Shown here in pieces: positions 9,431-20,897 of a DNA stretch of 64,000 bases. Source of the DNA: Gammaproteobacteria bacterium (GTDB lineage: Bacteria > Pseudomonadota > Gammaproteobacteria > Thiohalobacterales > Thiohalobacteraceae); contig JAHJQQ010000031.1 in assembly GCA_018819175.1 (NCBI GenBank), positions 20,385-84,384 on the forward strand, in the 5' to 3' direction. How positions within the stretch are numbered: the first letter of the stretch is position 1; the number at the start of each line of letters is the position of its first letter. Both the position numbers and the translations under genes were made by a program. Under the pieces are notes generated by a model. It was not told where the DNA came from. It worked only from the letters and a program-made list of their open reading frames with translations, and made no database searches.

Positions 9431-10336
9431 ATGCGCATTTCCACACAGCAGATCTATCAACGTGGCGTAGACGCGATGCTTGAGCAGCAGAGCAAGCTGT
9501 TAAAGACGCAATTGCAGCTGGCCAGCAACCTGCGATTTTTGTCACCCGCCGACGATCCTGTCGCAGCGGCTCAGGTGCTGGGGCTGAGTGAATCCATTTC
9601 GATTACCGAACAATATCGTAGTAACTCGGCCGCGGCTACGGCGCGTCTCAATATTGAGGAGAGTACGCTGGGTGGCGTGGCGAACGCGTTGCAGCGCGCC
9701 CGCGAACTCGCTGTGCGTGGCAATAACGACACGATGAGTGCGCAGGAGCGTAATGCCCTTGCCCTGGAATTGCGCCAGATCATCGATGAAGTACAAAGTC
9801 TGGCCAATACCAAGGACTCCAGCGGCGAATATATCTTCGGGGGTTACCAATCCCTGACCGCACCCTTCAGTAATAATGGATCGGGCACTTTTACCTATGC
9901 CGGTGATCAGGGTCAGCGTCAGCTCCAGATCAGTCCCACCCGCCAGGTTGCCGTGAGTGATTCCGGGCTGGATGTGTTCATGAAGATCGATAATGCCGCG
10001 GGCACCGGCTACCAGGACGTATTTACCACACTGTATACCCTTGCGACGGATCTGGAAGCCAACGCCCCCAACAGCAGCAGTATCACCGAGATCGATAATG
10101 CCCTCGACAATATGCTCGGGACACAGGCCCGCATTGGTGCGCGTTTAAATACTATTGACCGCGAAGAACAGGTGAACTCGGCTTATTCCCTGCAACTGGA
10201 AACCAGCCGGTCTTCAATACGTGATCTGGATGTGGCCCAGGCCGCAACCGATCTCAGTCGTCAGTCGGCGGTGCTGGAGGCGGCACAGCTGTCGTTCATC
10301 AGGATTCAGGGATTGTCGCTGTTCAATTATCTGTAA
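9431..10336 (+). CDS. flgL: Hook-filament junction protein FlgL (HAP3)
   Basis: 301 aa, the usual FlgL length. It is the second junction protein, flagellin-like at both ends: MRISTQQIYQRGVDAMLEQQ and, at the C-terminus, DVAQAATDLSRQSAVLEAAQ followed by the final LSLFNYL. It is the last gene of the flgB operon. Two hairpins and a new sigma54 promoter follow, marking the edge of the glycosylation island. Confidence 0.96.
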   Translation: MRISTQQIYQRGVDAMLEQQSKLLKTQLQLASNLRFLSPADDPVAAAQVLGLSESISITEQYRSNSAAATARLNIEESTLGGVANALQRARELAVRGNNDTMSAQERNALALELRQIIDEVQSLANTKDSSGEYIFGGYQSLTAPFSNNGSGTFTYAGDQGQRQLQISPTRQVAVSDSGLDVFMKIDNAAGTGYQDVFTTLYTLATDLEANAPNSSSITEIDNALDNMLGTQARIGARLNTIDREEQVNSAYSLQLETSRSSIRDLDVAQAATDLSRQSAVLEAAQLSFIRIQGLSLFNYL

Positions 10337-10351
10337 TTTCCAATCTCCCCT

Positions 10352-10380
10352 CAGCGGACCATGGAACTCACAGTCCGCTG
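10352..10380 (+). terminator. Hairpin after flgL, possible weak terminator
   Basis: CAGCGGAC (10352-10359) pairs perfectly with GTCCGCTG (10373-10380) around a 13-base loop, but no T-run follows. A second hairpin, CGGCGC (10420-10425) with GCGCCG (10437-10442), is followed by AGATTTTG. Either could reduce read-through from flgL into the island or protect the 3-prime end of the mRNA. Confidence 0.4.
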
Positions 10381-10516
10381 ATTGCCGCTGCTCGACCTCT
10401 CTGGCCCGTTAATTCCTGACGGCGCCTTGCCACACAGCGCCGAGATTTTGTCGATAGTGCTGGCCCTCAAAACAGTAGCGTCCGTAACTCATTGTTGTTA
10501 ATTATATTTATGTCTG

Positions 10517-12802
<2,286 letters not shown>

Positions 12803-12806
<4 letters not shown>

Positions 12807-12889
12807 AGGTTCAGTTTATTCATGGTGTAACCGGTGTTATGCGCGTTTCAGCGGCCATTCAACTATCGCCGCTGTGTTGGAATGGATAA
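12803..12889 (+). CDS. Possible 28-residue small ORF between pseC and the next gene
   Basis: An ATG overlaps the pseC stop (ATGA, the same coupling used between the other island genes) and opens a 28-codon frame ending TAA at 12887-12889, 5 bases before the ATG at 12895. The peptide begins MKVQFIHGVTGV and is not recognised. It may be a coupled leader that hands ribosomes to the next gene, a remnant of a lost gene, or chance. Confidence 0.2.
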
Positions 12890-12894
12890 TCAGT

Positions 12895-14565
12895 ATGCGA
12901 CCCATACGTGTTGTCATCCAAGCCCGTATCACTTCCACAAGGCTACCAGCCAAAGCGCTGCTGCCGTTGGGTGCTATGGCGTCCGTCGTTCTCTGTGCGC
13001 GCCGCGCCGCTAACACTGGGCTCGATGTGGTGGTCGCGATACCGGCGGCACAAACCGACGATGCCCTTGCGGATGAGTTGGAACGTAACGCCATAACCCA
13101 CATTCGAGGCGATCTGGAGGATGTGCTGGGACGATTTCTGGGTGCTACTCAGGATCTTCCCAGTGGCGCAGTGGTCGTGCGGCTGACGGCCGATAATATG
13201 TTTCCCGACGGCGCCTTTGTGCAGCGCGTTGTCGATGAATTCCTGTCACGAGAGCTGGACTATCTCGGTACGCATTCGCCACTCGACGGACTACCTTATG
13301 GCTTAAGTGCTGAAGTGTTCAGCGTTGACGTGCTGCGTGCAGCCGCTCAGTCAGCGAGCACTGCACACGAGCGCGAACATGTCACACCCTGGATTCGACA
13401 CAACTGCACAACGGCATTGTTCAGCCATGAAAACCTTGGCATTGAGGCGCAAAGCCATCTCCGTTGCACCCTCGACAGCCTCCCGGATTATCTGTGCTTG
13501 CAGCAGGTCTTCGCGGGTATTGATGATCCGATCAACATTACCTGGGCAGATCTGATCGCGAGGTTGAGAACTTTACCGAATACACCTGTCGCGGCAGTGC
13601 CCTGGTCAATCGTCCAAGGCAAGGTGCAGAGGCGCATGGTGTTGGGCACTGTCCAGCTCGGTCTGGCTTACGGTGCGGCCAACCGCACCGGTCAGCCGTC
13701 GCTGGAGGCGGCAGCGGAGATCGTGCAGCAGGCCATCGGGCATGGCGTGACCTGCATCGACACAGCACGTGTTTACGGCGATGCCGAACAGCGCCTCGGT
13801 CTATGTCTTCAAGGTCTATGCGATAGAGTCACGCTGATCACAAAGCTTGAGCTTCCGGAGTTTCCTGTCGGACAGGTTGATCGCCAATCAGTGCGTAGTG
13901 CTGTTGATGCCAGTGTATTCGCATCTTGCCATGCCTTGCGCGTGCAGCAGTTGGATGTATTGATGCTGCACCGCTGGGCACATCGATATCAGTACAATGG
14001 CGCCGTCTGGGAACGACTGCTTGAGTTGCGTGACAGTGGTGTGATCGGACAACTCGGCGCGTCACTCTATACGCCTGTCGAAGCGCTTGAGGCTGCACGC
14101 GATCCGGATATCGCCTGCATACAAATTCCGTTCAATCTGCTGGACTGGCGCTGGCGAGACGCCGGCTTGCAACAGGCCTTGCGGGTGCGTACCGATTTGG
14201 TCGTACATGCGCGCAGTGCGCTGTTGCAGGGCATACTCGCGGGTGGTGTTGAATGCTGGCCGAACATCGCGGGGTTGCGCGCTCAGGATATCATTGATCA
14301 ATTGGATAGCCTGGTTGTGCAACTGAACAGACAGGATAGGGCCGATCTGTGTCTGGCATATGTGCGTGCGCATACCTGGATTACCAGCACGGTGGTGGGT
14401 GTCGAAACACAGCGACAGTTGTTGCGTAATATTGACCTGTTCCAGCAACCGATGTTGACGCAGGATGAATGCGCACGGGTTGAAAAAACGCTGGTGAATC
14501 TACCTGAGGATTTACTCAACCCAAGCCGCTGGCCCTTGATTCAGACACGGCGAGCTGCATCATGA
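12895..14565 (+). CDS. SpsF-type cytidylyltransferase fused to an aldo/keto reductase
   Basis: 556 aa. The frame is open from 12790, but the family start is MRPIRVVIQARITSTRLPAK, the NTP-binding loop of SpsF-type nucleotidyltransferases. Residues 1-235 form that domain, with LTADNMFPDG as the metal-binding part. Residues about 246-540 are an aldo/keto reductase with the catalytic set visible: Asp and Tyr in CIDTARVYGDAE, Lys in LITKLEL, His in VLMLHRW. The first half probably makes the CMP-sugar (the PseF role). The second half reduces an unknown intermediate. It overlaps the next gene by ATGA. Confidence 0.85.
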   Translation: MRPIRVVIQARITSTRLPAKALLPLGAMASVVLCARRAANTGLDVVVAIPAAQTDDALADELERNAITHIRGDLEDVLGRFLGATQDLPSGAVVVRLTADNMFPDGAFVQRVVDEFLSRELDYLGTHSPLDGLPYGLSAEVFSVDVLRAAAQSASTAHEREHVTPWIRHNCTTALFSHENLGIEAQSHLRCTLDSLPDYLCLQQVFAGIDDPINITWADLIARLRTLPNTPVAAVPWSIVQGKVQRRMVLGTVQLGLAYGAANRTGQPSLEAAAEIVQQAIGHGVTCIDTARVYGDAEQRLGLCLQGLCDRVTLITKLELPEFPVGQVDRQSVRSAVDASVFASCHALRVQQLDVLMLHRWAHRYQYNGAVWERLLELRDSGVIGQLGASLYTPVEALEAARDPDIACIQIPFNLLDWRWRDAGLQQALRVRTDLVVHARSALLQGILAGGVECWPNIAGLRAQDIIDQLDSLVVQLNRQDRADLCLAYVRAHTWITSTVVGVETQRQLLRNIDLFQQPMLTQDECARVEKTLVNLPEDLLNPSRWPLIQTRRAAS

Positions 14566-15401
14566 CGCAGACATCATATAAAGAAACTGCCGGCTCTCAT
14601 CCTGAACGGCTATTCCGTTTGGACGGCGCCGTGATACTCCTGACTGGCGCAACGGGACATCTCGGTACCGTACTGGCTCACGGCTTGGCTGCCGCGGGAG
14701 CGCATGTGCTCGTCAATGCGCGTCATGCCGAAACAGTCGAACCTCTGGTGCAAGCCTTGCGGGATGCTGGTCATGCAGCGACGTCTTTGGTATTCGATAT
14801 CAGTGACGAGCACGCCTGTCATACGGCGATGGCGCAGATCGAGCAAGCCCACGGCACGCTGCATGGCATCGTCAACAATGCCTTCAATGGGCGTGCCGCA
14901 ACCGTCGAGAGCGCGAACGCCAGGGATTTTGATGCCAGTCTGCGCCTCAATGTCACCGCGCCATTCATGCTGGTGCAAACGGCCTTGCCGATGTTGAAGC
15001 ACGCAGCGCGCAGTTATCAGGGTGGGGCGTCGATCGTCAATATCGCCTCGATGTATGGCATGGTGAGTCCCGATCCGCGCATCTACGGCGATAGTGGCGC
15101 CAACAATCCACCTTTCTATGGTGCCGCCAAGGCCGGCATGATTCAGCTCACCCGTTATCTGTCTTGTCATCTCGGCCCGGATAACATCCGTGTCAACAGT
15201 ATCAGCCCCGGTGCCTTTCCGCGTCCGGCGATTGCGCAGGATAAACCTGAGTTCCATAAGCACCTCTGTGACAAAACACCGCTGGGACGTATCGGGCAGG
15301 CACAGGAGTTGGTAGGGCCTGTGTTGTTTCTGCTGTCGTCGGCATCCTCCTATATCACCGGTGCAAACCTGCCGGTGGATGGAGGCTGGACCGCATGGTG
15401 A
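14562..15401 (+). CDS. Short-chain dehydrogenase/reductase (PtmA-like)
   Basis: 279 aa SDR. The Rossmann motif TGATGHLG is at 28-35, NNAFNG near 105-110, Ser163 in NIASMYG, and the catalytic Tyr186-x3-Lys190 (YGAAK); the C-terminus SSASSYITGANLPVDGGWTAW is classical. SDRs of this kind (PtmA-like) occur in flagellin nonulosonic-acid clusters, where their exact substrate is generally unclear. It is coupled at both ends: ATGA overlap with the fusion gene and a 7-base overlap with pseG. Confidence 0.87.
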   Translation: MTQTSYKETAGSHPERLFRLDGAVILLTGATGHLGTVLAHGLAAAGAHVLVNARHAETVEPLVQALRDAGHAATSLVFDISDEHACHTAMAQIEQAHGTLHGIVNNAFNGRAATVESANARDFDASLRLNVTAPFMLVQTALPMLKHAARSYQGGASIVNIASMYGMVSPDPRIYGDSGANNPPFYGAAKAGMIQLTRYLSCHLGPDNIRVNSISPGAFPRPAIAQDKPEFHKHLCDKTPLGRIGQAQELVGPVLFLLSSASSYITGANLPVDGGWTAW

Positions 15402-16441
15402 ACAGTCAAGCTCATGCTGGCCTGGCAGTGTTTCGCGCCGATGCTTCGCCGGCACTGGGCAGTGGCCATGTCATGCGCTGCCTGGCCTTGGCGGATGCCC
15501 TGATTACACGGGGATGGCGGATTGGTTTCGCGTGTAGTCCTGAAACACTGACAACGGTTCCGCAACTTGGTATGGCGACACTGGATATTTTGGTAATAGA
15601 TGCATCAGTCGAGCAGGAACCCGTGCAGCTTGCGCGACACTGGGCGCATGCCGACTGGTTGGTTGTCGATCATTATCGGCGTGACGCGGATTTCGAAACG
15701 GCCTGCCGGCCTTGGGCCAGCCACATATTTGTGATTGACGATCTGGCCAACCGAGCCCATAACGCGGATTGCTTGTTGGATATGACCCTGGGCCGGGATG
15801 CGGCTGACTACGCGCAGCTTGTCAGTGGTACCTGTCAGTTCTTGCTGGGTACTGACTATGCGCTGACCCGCCCGCAGTTCGTGCAGGCGCGCGCGGACTC
15901 ACTGAGTCGACGGCTGAACAAGACCGCTGTGCAGCGTCTGCTGATCAGTCTTGGCGCGACCGACCCGGTGAATGCAACGGGTTTTGTTCTGGAGGCGTTG
16001 GCTGAGTCCGATGGCGCGTTCGAGATTGATGTTGTTTTGAGTTCGGCAGCAGCCTGCCTGGATCAGGTCCGTGAACAGGCGGCACGCCTGTCGCAAGTGA
16101 CGCGCCTGCAGATCGATGTTGCGGACATGTCTGGCTTGATGCAGCAGGCCGATCTGTCGATTGGCGCCTGCGGCACGACCGCCTGGGAACGCTGTATCCT
16201 GGGTTTACCGACGGTTGCGATTGTCACCGGTGACGATCAGCGCCGAATTGCCGCAGCCCTTCAACAGGCAGGTGCCGCGCATGTCTGCGGTTGGCACGCC
16301 GACCTGGACCAAGCTGCATTGCGCGCAGCCATAGAACAGCTGTGCACGCATCCGGAAGAGCTGAATGAAATGAGCGTGCGCGCGGCCATGGTCTGCGATG
16401 GGCGCGGCGCGCAGCGTGTGGCGGAGTATCTGGCATCATGA
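15395..16441 (+). CDS. pseG: UDP-2,4-diacetamido-2,4,6-trideoxy-beta-L-altropyranose hydrolase PseG
   Basis: 348 aa, typical of PseG, which removes UDP from the modified altrose before condensation. The family motifs are FRADASPALGSGHVMRCLAL near residues 13-32 with the conserved GHVMRC, LVVDHYRRDADFE, and FVIDDLANRAHNADCLLDM. The C-terminal half has the GT28-like UDP-binding region (LSIGACGTTAWERCILGLPT). It lies between the SDR and the formyltransferase with overlapping junctions. Confidence 0.92.
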   Translation: MVNSQAHAGLAVFRADASPALGSGHVMRCLALADALITRGWRIGFACSPETLTTVPQLGMATLDILVIDASVEQEPVQLARHWAHADWLVVDHYRRDADFETACRPWASHIFVIDDLANRAHNADCLLDMTLGRDAADYAQLVSGTCQFLLGTDYALTRPQFVQARADSLSRRLNKTAVQRLLISLGATDPVNATGFVLEALAESDGAFEIDVVLSSAAACLDQVREQAARLSQVTRLQIDVADMSGLMQQADLSIGACGTTAWERCILGLPTVAIVTGDDQRRIAAALQQAGAAHVCGWHADLDQAALRAAIEQLCTHPEELNEMSVRAAMVCDGRGAQRVAEYLAS

Positions 16442-17133
16442 GCGACATGCCACGTTGGTGGGCCAAACCCAGAATCATCTCGGTGGTGGTGGATAACCCC
16501 AGTTGGATTCTGCCCTATGCCGAGCAACTGGTGCGGCAGTTAGCTGAGGCTGGCGATACGGTTCGTTTGTGTCGATCTCATGCCGAGGTTGCCACTGGCG
16601 CCGTCGCGTTCTATCTCGGTTGCATGCAACTGACACCGCCTGAGGTTCTGGCGCGCAATCAACGCAACCTGATTGTGCATGAAAGCGACTTGCCACAGGG
16701 GCGCGGGTTTTCGCCTCTGAGCTGGCAGATACTCGAGGGCCGAAATGACATTCCCGTTTGCATGCTGGAGGCTGCCGCGGAAGCGGATGCCGGCCCGGTA
16801 GTTTACCGTGAGATGTTGCATTTCAAGGGTCATGAACTCATTGATGAATTGCGCTCGGCGTTGGGTCGGTTGACCGTGGAGCTCTGCCAACGCTATCTGG
16901 ATGAGAAATCGCCGCCGATTGGACAGGCGCAGAGCGGTCAGCCAACACACTATTCACGTCGACGTCCAGAAGACAGCCGCCTAGACCCTGAGCGAAGCCT
17001 GGCCGAACAGTTCAATCTTCTTCGGGTCGTGGACAATAGCCGTTATCCTGCATTCTTCGAACTGCATGGACAGCGCTACACACTCTGCATCGAAAAAATG
17101 CCGGCATCTGGCAATGAGGGAGAATCGCCATAA
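16438..17133 (+). CDS. Formyltransferase-family enzyme in the PseH position
   Basis: 231 aa with a formyl-transferase core: LIVHESDLPQGRGFSPLSWQ near residues 78-97, carrying the conserved His and the LPxGRG-SP loop, and a downstream EADAGPVVYRE with a candidate catalytic Asp. Such enzymes use N10-formyltetrahydrofolate to formylate an amino sugar. It sits between pseG and pseI where pseH is often found, and no PseH-type acetyltransferase is present. The inferred role is N-formylation of the PseC product, giving a 7-N-formyl pseudaminic acid. Joined by ATGA to pseG and TAATG to pseI. Confidence 0.82.
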   Translation: MSDMPRWWAKPRIISVVVDNPSWILPYAEQLVRQLAEAGDTVRLCRSHAEVATGAVAFYLGCMQLTPPEVLARNQRNLIVHESDLPQGRGFSPLSWQILEGRNDIPVCMLEAAAEADAGPVVYREMLHFKGHELIDELRSALGRLTVELCQRYLDEKSPPIGQAQSGQPTHYSRRRPEDSRLDPERSLAEQFNLLRVVDNSRYPAFFELHGQRYTLCIEKMPASGNEGESP

Positions 17134-18194
17134 TGTCCGCGATGGATAGTTCGACCATAGCGCGCATCAAGCTCGGCGACCGGTTTATCGGGCCGAGTGA
17201 GCCGGTGTATGTGATTGCGGAGATTGGTTCCAATCACCGCCAGGACCTGCAACTGGCCAAAGAGTTGATCGATGCGGCCAGTGAGGCGGGCGCCGATGCC
17301 GCGAAATTCCAGTCATTGAAGTTCGATGCGCTGTATCTGGAAGATCGCACCACCCCTGAGTTCCGGGAATTCTTTCGTCAGATCGAATTGTCCGAGGCGT
17401 GGTATGGCGAATTGGCGGAACACTGCCGCAAACGTAACATCCATTTCCTGTCGGCACCGACCTATCCTGATGCCGTAGCCTTGTTGCTGCGACAACAGGT
17501 GCCTGCCTTCAAGATTGCCTCGGCGCAGTTTCATCTGTATCCGGAAGTGGTGGCGGCTGCGGCAGCAACAGGCCGGCCGATGTTCATGTCGACCGGTATC
17601 TCCGGTTATAGTGAAATCGACGCGACACTGCGTTTATGCCGGGAGCAGGGCAACCATAATCTGGTGTTGCTGCATTGCGTTTCCCAATATCCAACGCCGG
17701 CGGATCAGACCAATCTGCGGCTGATAGATACTTACCGCCGCGCCTTCGGATGTCTGACAGGTTTTTCCGATCATTCGCTGGGTATCCATATGCCGTGTGC
17801 GGCCGTGGCGCTGGGCGCCGTCGTGATTGAGAAACACATAACCTTGGATCGTTCGGCACCCGGACCCGATCATCATTTTGCCATTGAACCGACAGAATTC
17901 ACTGCCATGGTGAAGGCCGTACACGCGGTCGAGCAGGGATTGGGCGATGGCGTGCGTGCGCCGCTGAATGCGGAAGAATCCGATTTCCGTGATGCGATTA
18001 CCTTTAAATGGATTGCCGGTAAAGATATAGACATTGGCGAGCCGGTGACGCGCGCCCATTTGGAGCTGCGCCGCGCCGAGGGTGGCATTCCGCGAGACAT
18101 GCTCGAACATCTGCTGCGGCATCGGCTGCGGGTTGCCAAGACCGCGGGTGAATTGTTGACCTGGAAGGATCTGGACTATGCCGGCGACATCTAA
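17133..18194 (+). CDS. pseI: Pseudaminic acid synthase PseI (NeuB family)
   Basis: 353 aa. It condenses the free trideoxy-altrose with phosphoenolpyruvate. The TIM-barrel NeuB domain has VIAEIGSNHRQDLQLAKELI, GADAAKFQS, STGISGYSEI, SDHSLG, and EKHITLDRSAPGPDHHFAIEP (quoted in part, near 231-250). A C-terminal SAF domain follows, with GIPRDMLEHLLRHRLRVAKT. Pse versus legionaminic specificity is inferred from the linked PseB, PseC and PseG. Its last 17 bases overlap the next gene. Confidence 0.93.
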   Translation: MSAMDSSTIARIKLGDRFIGPSEPVYVIAEIGSNHRQDLQLAKELIDAASEAGADAAKFQSLKFDALYLEDRTTPEFREFFRQIELSEAWYGELAEHCRKRNIHFLSAPTYPDAVALLLRQQVPAFKIASAQFHLYPEVVAAAAATGRPMFMSTGISGYSEIDATLRLCREQGNHNLVLLHCVSQYPTPADQTNLRLIDTYRRAFGCLTGFSDHSLGIHMPCAAVALGAVVIEKHITLDRSAPGPDHHFAIEPTEFTAMVKAVHAVEQGLGDGVRAPLNAEESDFRDAITFKWIAGKDIDIGEPVTRAHLELRRAEGGIPRDMLEHLLRHRLRVAKTAGELLTWKDLDYAGDI

Positions 18195-19389
18195 AACGGT
18201 TCTGGTCATTAATCTGGGCTGGGAACAGGAGCCGCTGGTCGAAAGTGTATTGCGTCAGGGCTACTCCGTCGTTGGTATTCATCATGATCAGCGTTTCAAC
18301 AGCGCATTGAAGGTCGATAATGTCGAGATTGCTGCCTATCGCGATCTCGCTGGAATTCTGGACATTGCCAAGCGGTTGAATCCGATTGCTGTCGTCGCCG
18401 ACGAATGTGATTACGCGTACTACGCCATGGCCACTGTAGCGAACCAGCTGGGCTTGCCTGGGCCGGGCATGTCCGCGGCGCAGATATCGACCAATAAATG
18501 GTTGCAGCGTAAGGCCGCGGAACAACAGGGCCTGCTGCAGCCACGCTATATGCTCTGTGCCAATCTTGATGAGGCACGGAATGCCGCACGGGAAATCGGT
18601 TATCCGGTGGTCATGAAGCCCATCGATAATCGAGGCAGCTTTGGTGTCAACCGTGTCGAGGGCGAGCAGGATCTGGAAGCGGCGTACTACGATGCCTTGA
18701 TCAATGCGCATTCCCGATTGGTTCTGGTGGAGGAATTCATTCAGGGCGTGCATATCACGATTGATGGTTATTGTTTCCCCCAGGCGGGTCATCGTTCATT
18801 GGGGCTGGCGACCAAAGGCATGCTGGGTGGCAAACGCCAGGTCGCCATCGACATTATCTATCCTGGCGAATTGCCTGGCGCGGTATGTCAGGCTGCGTTG
18901 GACAACAATGATCGTGTCGTTGCAGCCATGGGTTATCGCTATGGCATGACACATGCGGAATATATGGTCGACAACAGCGGCCAGGCCTATCTGATCGAAA
19001 TCGCCAATCGGGGCGGCGGGGTCTACACCTCGGCCAAGATTGTTCCCGCCGTGTGCGGTATTGATGTCACCAAGCAGCTGGTTCTGGACAGTCTGGGCAG
19101 CGCGCAGGATCTCTTCCTGTCGCGTGATGAGTTCGCCATGGGCGCGGCGTATCTGAAATTCTTTGTCTTTAAACCGGGGCATATCCAGGCCATTAACGGG
19201 TTAGAGACGGCGCATTCACTGGCCGGTGTGGAGGCGTTGCGTCTGCAGGTCGGTGCAGGCGATGTTGTGCCGGATACCACGACGGATGCCAATCGGCATG
19301 GCTTTGTGATTACGCGGGGGCGGACGCTGGATGATGTGCGGTCACTGGCCGAAAAAGTCGAACAAACACTCAAGGTCAGTTACGCATGA
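18178..19389 (+). CDS. ATP-grasp ligase, unknown substrate
   Basis: 403 aa. ATP-grasp fold: pre-ATP-grasp N-domain 1-110; ATP-binding GYPVVMKPIDNRGSFGVNRV at 141-160; LVEEFIQG at 183-190; and the metal-binding residues HAEYMVD (Glu261) and YLIEIANRGGG (Glu274, Asn277). The family joins a carboxylate to an amine or another acid by an acyl-phosphate. Position directly after pseI suggests it adds an acyl or aminoacyl group to the sugar or a precursor; the partner is not evident. It overlaps pseI by 17 bases and the methyltransferase by 4. Confidence 0.85.
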   Translation: MPATSKTVLVINLGWEQEPLVESVLRQGYSVVGIHHDQRFNSALKVDNVEIAAYRDLAGILDIAKRLNPIAVVADECDYAYYAMATVANQLGLPGPGMSAAQISTNKWLQRKAAEQQGLLQPRYMLCANLDEARNAAREIGYPVVMKPIDNRGSFGVNRVEGEQDLEAAYYDALINAHSRLVLVEEFIQGVHITIDGYCFPQAGHRSLGLATKGMLGGKRQVAIDIIYPGELPGAVCQAALDNNDRVVAAMGYRYGMTHAEYMVDNSGQAYLIEIANRGGGVYTSAKIVPAVCGIDVTKQLVLDSLGSAQDLFLSRDEFAMGAAYLKFFVFKPGHIQAINGLETAHSLAGVEALRLQVGAGDVVPDTTTDANRHGFVITRGRTLDDVRSLAEKVEQTLKVSYA

Positions 19390-20039
19390 GCGCCGCACCA
19401 AACGATAATCTCTTCGAACAGATCGATGCATCAACCAACGAACGCTATCAGACGCGTTTCACACAGCATGGTGAGTCTCACCTCACGCTGGGCTGGGGCA
19501 GTCGCGAACAGCAGGCCTATCGTTTTTCGCAGCTGCTGTACTGTGCGGATTTCACGAATCGCTCTGTGCTGGATATTGGCTGTGGTTTCGGTGATCTACT
19601 CGGCTATCTGCATCAGCGTAATATTCCGCTCAAACATTATGTCGGTATCGATGTGAATCCGGAGTTTATCCGCGTCGCTGCCGAGACCTATCCCGAGGCG
19701 GAGTTCCATGCCGTCAGCCTGACGAGTCTTACCGACGCTGCCTTGAGCTGCGACCTGGTGGTGATGCTGGGTCTGCTGAATTTCCGCCAGCAAGCCTTGG
19801 ATAATCCCAGCTATGCATGGGAAATGGTTCGGCGGGCTTATGCCCTGAGCCAGGAGGCGCTGCTCTGTGATTTTTTGAGCAGCCAGCGGGAACAGAATTA
19901 TCCGCCGGAGGATTTCGTTTACTACTACGATCCGGCATTCGTTCTGGAATTAGGCTTGGAGTGCACGCCCAATGTGCAGTTGAAGCATGATTACCGACCC
20001 ATACCGCAGCGTGAAATGTTGCTGACCCTGAGACGCTGA
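19386..20039 (+). CDS. Class I SAM-dependent methyltransferase
   Basis: 217 aa. Motif I (VLDIGCGFGDLLGYL) begins near residue 61, the acidic end of strand 2 is YVGIDVNPEFI, and a motif IV-like DLVVMLGLLNF follows. The substrate is unknown. Its place inside the coupled operon suggests O- or N-methylation of the nonulosonic acid or of an appended acyl group. It starts in an ATGA overlap and is followed 2 bases later by the amidohydrolase. Confidence 0.82.
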   Translation: MSAAPNDNLFEQIDASTNERYQTRFTQHGESHLTLGWGSREQQAYRFSQLLYCADFTNRSVLDIGCGFGDLLGYLHQRNIPLKHYVGIDVNPEFIRVAAETYPEAEFHAVSLTSLTDAALSCDLVVMLGLLNFRQQALDNPSYAWEMVRRAYALSQEALLCDFLSSQREQNYPPEDFVYYYDPAFVLELGLECTPNVQLKHDYRPIPQREMLLTLRR

Positions 20040-20041
20040 CG

Positions 20042-20836
20042 ATGCGCATTACCGATTCCAATATCCACCTGCCTCCGGTGCCTGATTTGTCACATGAACT
20101 CGATCTGACCGCCTTTGATGCGGCCAGGAGTCTGGTAAATATCGGCGCCGAAATGCGTCGCACTGGTGTCGATGGCGGAAATGTCATGATCCTGGACAGT
20201 AATTTTTTACGTCAGGGTGATCATGCGTTGGTGGCAACGGCCCGGAATTTGGGCATGAGCTGTACCGTCATGGTTGATCCCCGCGATGCCGATGCCTGTG
20301 ACCTGATTGACGTCGGCGTGCAGCTGGGTATTGTCGGCGTGAAACTGCACCCGTATCTCCTGAAGTTGTACGATCAGGATTTCCCGAAGGCGGTCAATGT
20401 CGCCAAACATGCCTCCGCCCAGGGCTTACTCATTGCCATCGACTGCAGTTACGGTACCCGCCGGATGTACGACATCAGCGGTGTACGCCTGGCGATTGCC
20501 CTCGCGGACTGTATCAAGACCCCGATCATCGCCCTGCACGGCGGCGGTACCCGGGTGCTGGACGTGATGTCCCTGGTACTGGATTCAACCAACGTCTATC
20601 TGGATACCTCGTTTTCGATTCCCTACTGGTTGGGCAGCAGCGTCGAAACGGATTTTGCCTTTGCCATCCGCAAGGTGGGGGTCGAGCGTTGCCTGTTCGG
20701 CTCGGATCGACCCTATATCCCCCAACAGGAAGCCATTGAGCAGACCCTAGGCTTTTTACAGCGGCATGGTTTTGACGCCCAGGATCAGGCCCAACTCATG
20801 TCAGCTACGGCACGACAATTGCTTCGTCTGGCGTAA
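20042..20836 (+). CDS. Amidohydrolase-family TIM-barrel protein
   Basis: 264 aa related to amidohydrolase-2 proteins. Candidate metal or catalytic residues are His103 in GVKLHPYL, His166 in IALHGGGT and Asp222 in LFGSDRPY. The usual N-terminal DxHxH is altered to DSNIH (Asp5, His9), so metal content may be reduced. Enzymes of this group hydrolyse or decarboxylate small acids. It may prepare the group used by the neighbouring ATP-grasp enzyme. No precise function is claimed. Confidence 0.72.
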   Translation: MRITDSNIHLPPVPDLSHELDLTAFDAARSLVNIGAEMRRTGVDGGNVMILDSNFLRQGDHALVATARNLGMSCTVMVDPRDADACDLIDVGVQLGIVGVKLHPYLLKLYDQDFPKAVNVAKHASAQGLLIAIDCSYGTRRMYDISGVRLAIALADCIKTPIIALHGGGTRVLDVMSLVLDSTNVYLDTSFSIPYWLGSSVETDFAFAIRKVGVERCLFGSDRPYIPQQEAIEQTLGFLQRHGFDAQDQAQLMSATARQLLRLA

Positions 20837-20897
20837 CACTGCAAACGGGTTACCACGAGGCTGAGCTGACGCAATAGGCCCGTCCAGAGGGATCTCC

